Source of the DNA: a bacterium
GTDB taxonomy: Bacteria; Patescibacteriota; Minisyncoccia; UBA6257; GWB1-50-10
NCBI GenBank assembly: GCA_027310235.1
Contig: DAIDBF010000008.1
Coordinates: 1 to 40,196 of the forward strand
Direction of reading: 5' to 3'
DNA length: 40,196 bases
Shown here piece after piece: positions 39,071 to 40,196 of the stretch; positions within the stretch are counted from its first letter, which is position 1, and the number at the start of each line of letters is the position of its first letter. The position numbers and the translations under genes are program-made. A model generated the notes under the pieces. It ran no database searches, was not told the DNA's origin, and saw nothing but the letters and a program-made list of their open reading frames with translations.

Positions 39071-39189
39071 CCCGCACCTTTAGAGGATCACGCTTCTTAC
39101 AAAGCACAATACTCTCCGGTTATTTACGACATTTTTTTGTTGCATTTTATCTCAATTTTACATTCCCACAACCCTCTAAAGGTCGGGAT
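39069..39189 (-). repeat. Palindromic element family F, copy 2 (infA-rpmJ gap)
   Basis: On the minus strand the left arm ATCCCGACCTTTAGAGGGT pairs with ATCCTCTAAAGGTGCGGGAT, which runs into the rpmJ ATG. The internal part ATGTCGTAAATAACC, GTAAGAAGCGTGATCC and ATGCAACAAA is shared with copy 1. A short frame ATG-AAT-CCC-GAC-CTT-TAG starts at the left arm. It fills nearly the whole gap after the infA stop codon. Confidence 0.82.
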
Positions 39190-39194
39190 TCATA

Positions 39195-39425
39195 CTATAA
39201 CCTTCTCACGATCCGTCCGCGTTTGTCGGTCGGACTTGTCATTTCGAGTATTACCCGATCGCCGGGAATTACGCGAATTCGATGAAGTTTTAACTTTCCC
39301 GCAAGGTGTCCGAGAATTTCTTTTTTCTCTTCCCCCTCCCTTCCTACATTCACGCGGAAGAGAAGACCCGGCAAGGCCTCTTCAACTTTTCCCTCGACTC
39401 TCAAGAAGCTCGGATCGGTTTTCAT
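39195..39425 (-). CDS. infA: Translation initiation factor IF-1
   Basis: A 76-residue single OB-fold protein: RVEGKVEEALPGLLFRVNV, EILGHLAGKLKLHRIRVIPGDRVILEMTSPTDKRGRIVRRL. It binds the ribosomal A site during initiation. The first gene of the ribosomal operon, it has a strong promoter 9-15 nt upstream and a very short leader without a clear Shine-Dalgarno sequence. Confidence 0.97.
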   Translation of the reverse strand: MKTDPSFLRVEGKVEEALPGLLFRVNVGREGEEKKEILGHLAGKLKLHRIRVIPGDRVILEMTSPTDKRGRIVRRL

Positions 39426-39440
39426 TAATAGGCAGGTTCT

Positions 39441-39469
39441 ATAGTAACGAAGACCCTAGGGAATGTCAA
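39441..39469 (-). promoter_or_regulatory. Ribosomal operon promoter
   Basis: The minus strand has TTGACA (39464-39469), a 17 nt spacer and TACTAT (39441-39446). The start is expected near 39434, leaving about 9 nt before the infA ATG. It begins 2 nt after the stop codon of the upstream cysteine-rich gene. Confidence 0.85.
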
Positions 39470-39471
39470 CA

Positions 39472-40196
39472 TTATATGACCTCGCTTTGGTAACACGCTT
39501 CACAATACACGATCTCCGGGCGATCTGGAGCGAAGGTTGTTTCGAACTCATTCGGGCACTTCTCTTTGCCGTGCTGGTGCGACGCGACATTTACGTACAC
39601 GCCGTTTCCCGACCTCGCTCCCTCGCATTGGCATATACGACGCCAAAGCGTAAAGGGATTACGTTTTTTGAGCCGTTCATAATGCCTGCAGTTCGGGCAT
39701 AATCGCGGAAGCGGGATACGCATACGGCGATAGAATTCGAGTTCTTCTTTGGCAAGTTTGAACGCGGTGGCGCACTGTTCCATGCATTTTCCCTCGTGAG
39801 CGCATCCTATCACTTCATTTACAATATCATCGCTTGCCTCATCAATTCGTACCGGAAGATCTTCGGGTTTCTTCGTAATCACGTAATTCTTGTCTCCCGA
39901 ATCCCGCCATAGATATCCTTCGGCTTCCACCTGATTCTTCGTGAGCGGGAAGAACTCCTGTGCGATCGTCTCGTTGTACGCATGAGGACTCAACTCCCCG
40001 GGAGGAAATTCTCCATAAGCATACGTTCTTCTCTTCTTGTCCACGTACGGCATCGCGTTCATGTGTTCGATAACTTTCGGAAGCATTTTTTCATACTCCT
40101 CTTTCGAGTACTGTTTGTTCAGGATGCAGTACTCTTTATTGCGTACTCCAACACATCCGAAGCAGTTATTCGATCCGCGGCAGAAAAACGCATAAC
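39472..40196 (-). CDS. Cysteine-rich CPR-type protein, 3' part (copy 2, cut by window edge)
   Basis: The open frame continues beyond the right edge. The visible 240 residues begin FFCRGSNNCFGCVGVRNKEY then CILNKQYSKEEYEKM, followed by AYNETIAQEFFPLTKNQVEAEGYLWRD. A zinc-ribbon-like end follows with FKLAKEELEFYRRMRIPLPRLCPNC, RRICQC, KCPNEFETTFAPDRPEIVYCEACYQSEVI. It aligns throughout with the C-terminal third of the protein at 22694 and keeps every Cys pair of it that is visible. An added MEQCATAF-containing segment differs. Function is unknown. Confidence 0.85.
   Translation of the reverse strand, partial: YAFFCRGSNNCFGCVGVRNKEYCILNKQYSKEEYEKMLPKVIEHMNAMPYVDKKRRTYAYGEFPPGELSPHAYNETIAQEFFPLTKNQVEAEGYLWRDSGDKNYVITKKPEDLPVRIDEASDDIVNEVIGCAHEGKCMEQCATAFKLAKEELEFYRRMRIPLPRLCPNCRHYERLKKRNPFTLWRRICQCEGARSGNGVYVNVASHQHGKEKCPNEFETTFAPDRPEIVYCEACYQSEVI

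Overview
The window reads as a piece of a chromosome from a Patescibacteria (CPR) bacterium, most likely a Parcubacteria-type lineage. This is inferred from gene content, not from a marker tree. The pointers are two members of the cysteine-rich NKQYSKEEY protein family I associate with CPR genomes, a prolyl-tRNA synthetase without the editing insert, a short HrcA, short uL13 and RpoA, a prepilin next to a GT39-type membrane glycosyltransferase, and very compact operons. TAA, TAG and TGA all end genes here, so the standard code applies, which argues against Gracilibacteria and Absconditabacteria. There are 41 protein genes plus one broken gene. I saw no tRNA, rRNA, CRISPR array or insertion sequence.

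Layout from left to right. (1) 1-7623, minus: heat-shock operon hrcA-grpE-dnaK-(membrane protein)-dnaJ, then xseA-xseB and a magnesium-type P-ATPase cut by the left edge. A CIRCE operator overlaps the hrcA promoter. (2) 7868-11300: a small alpha/beta-hydrolase gene with an in-frame TAG, a prepilin (minus) and a divergent glycosyltransferase (plus). (3) 11760-22505, minus: a long wall-growth and translation cluster, proS-mreB-mreC-mreD-mrdA-greA-lysS-serS-(PKD protein)-ftsQ-like. (4) 22694-25549, minus: ddl and a cysteine-rich CPR protein. (5) 26100-29471, minus: a second mreB, holB, frr and rseP. (6) 29816-31168, plus: a PEGA-domain protein. (7) 31226-34903, minus: a branched-chain amino acid type ABC transporter with only one ATPase. 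(8) 35215-39425, minus: ribosomal operon infA-rpmJ-rpsM-rpsK-rpsD-rpoA-rplQ-rplM-rpsI with a clear promoter and terminator. (9) the 3' end of a second cysteine-rich protein gene, cut by the right edge.

The most striking content is between the genes. Most gaps longer than about 100 bp hold a palindromic element of roughly 75-220 bp. Several families (A, B, D, F) recur, and others (C, E, G, L, M) occur once. Within a family the spacers and core are conserved, while the stem arms change from copy to copy and stay complementary. Many elements begin exactly at the upstream stop codon and end at or next to the downstream start codon, so they fill the gap flush. One (G) sits in frame inside ddl and is translated as about 35 extra residues. 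Two F copies place the ribosome-binding site and start codon of rpmJ and of the PEGA gene inside a long stem. I regard this set of elements as the best candidate for an undescribed system.

A second theme is leaderless transcription: for hrcA, xseA, proS, the PKD gene and the glycosyltransferase gene the -10 hexamer lies only 6-9 nt before the ATG.
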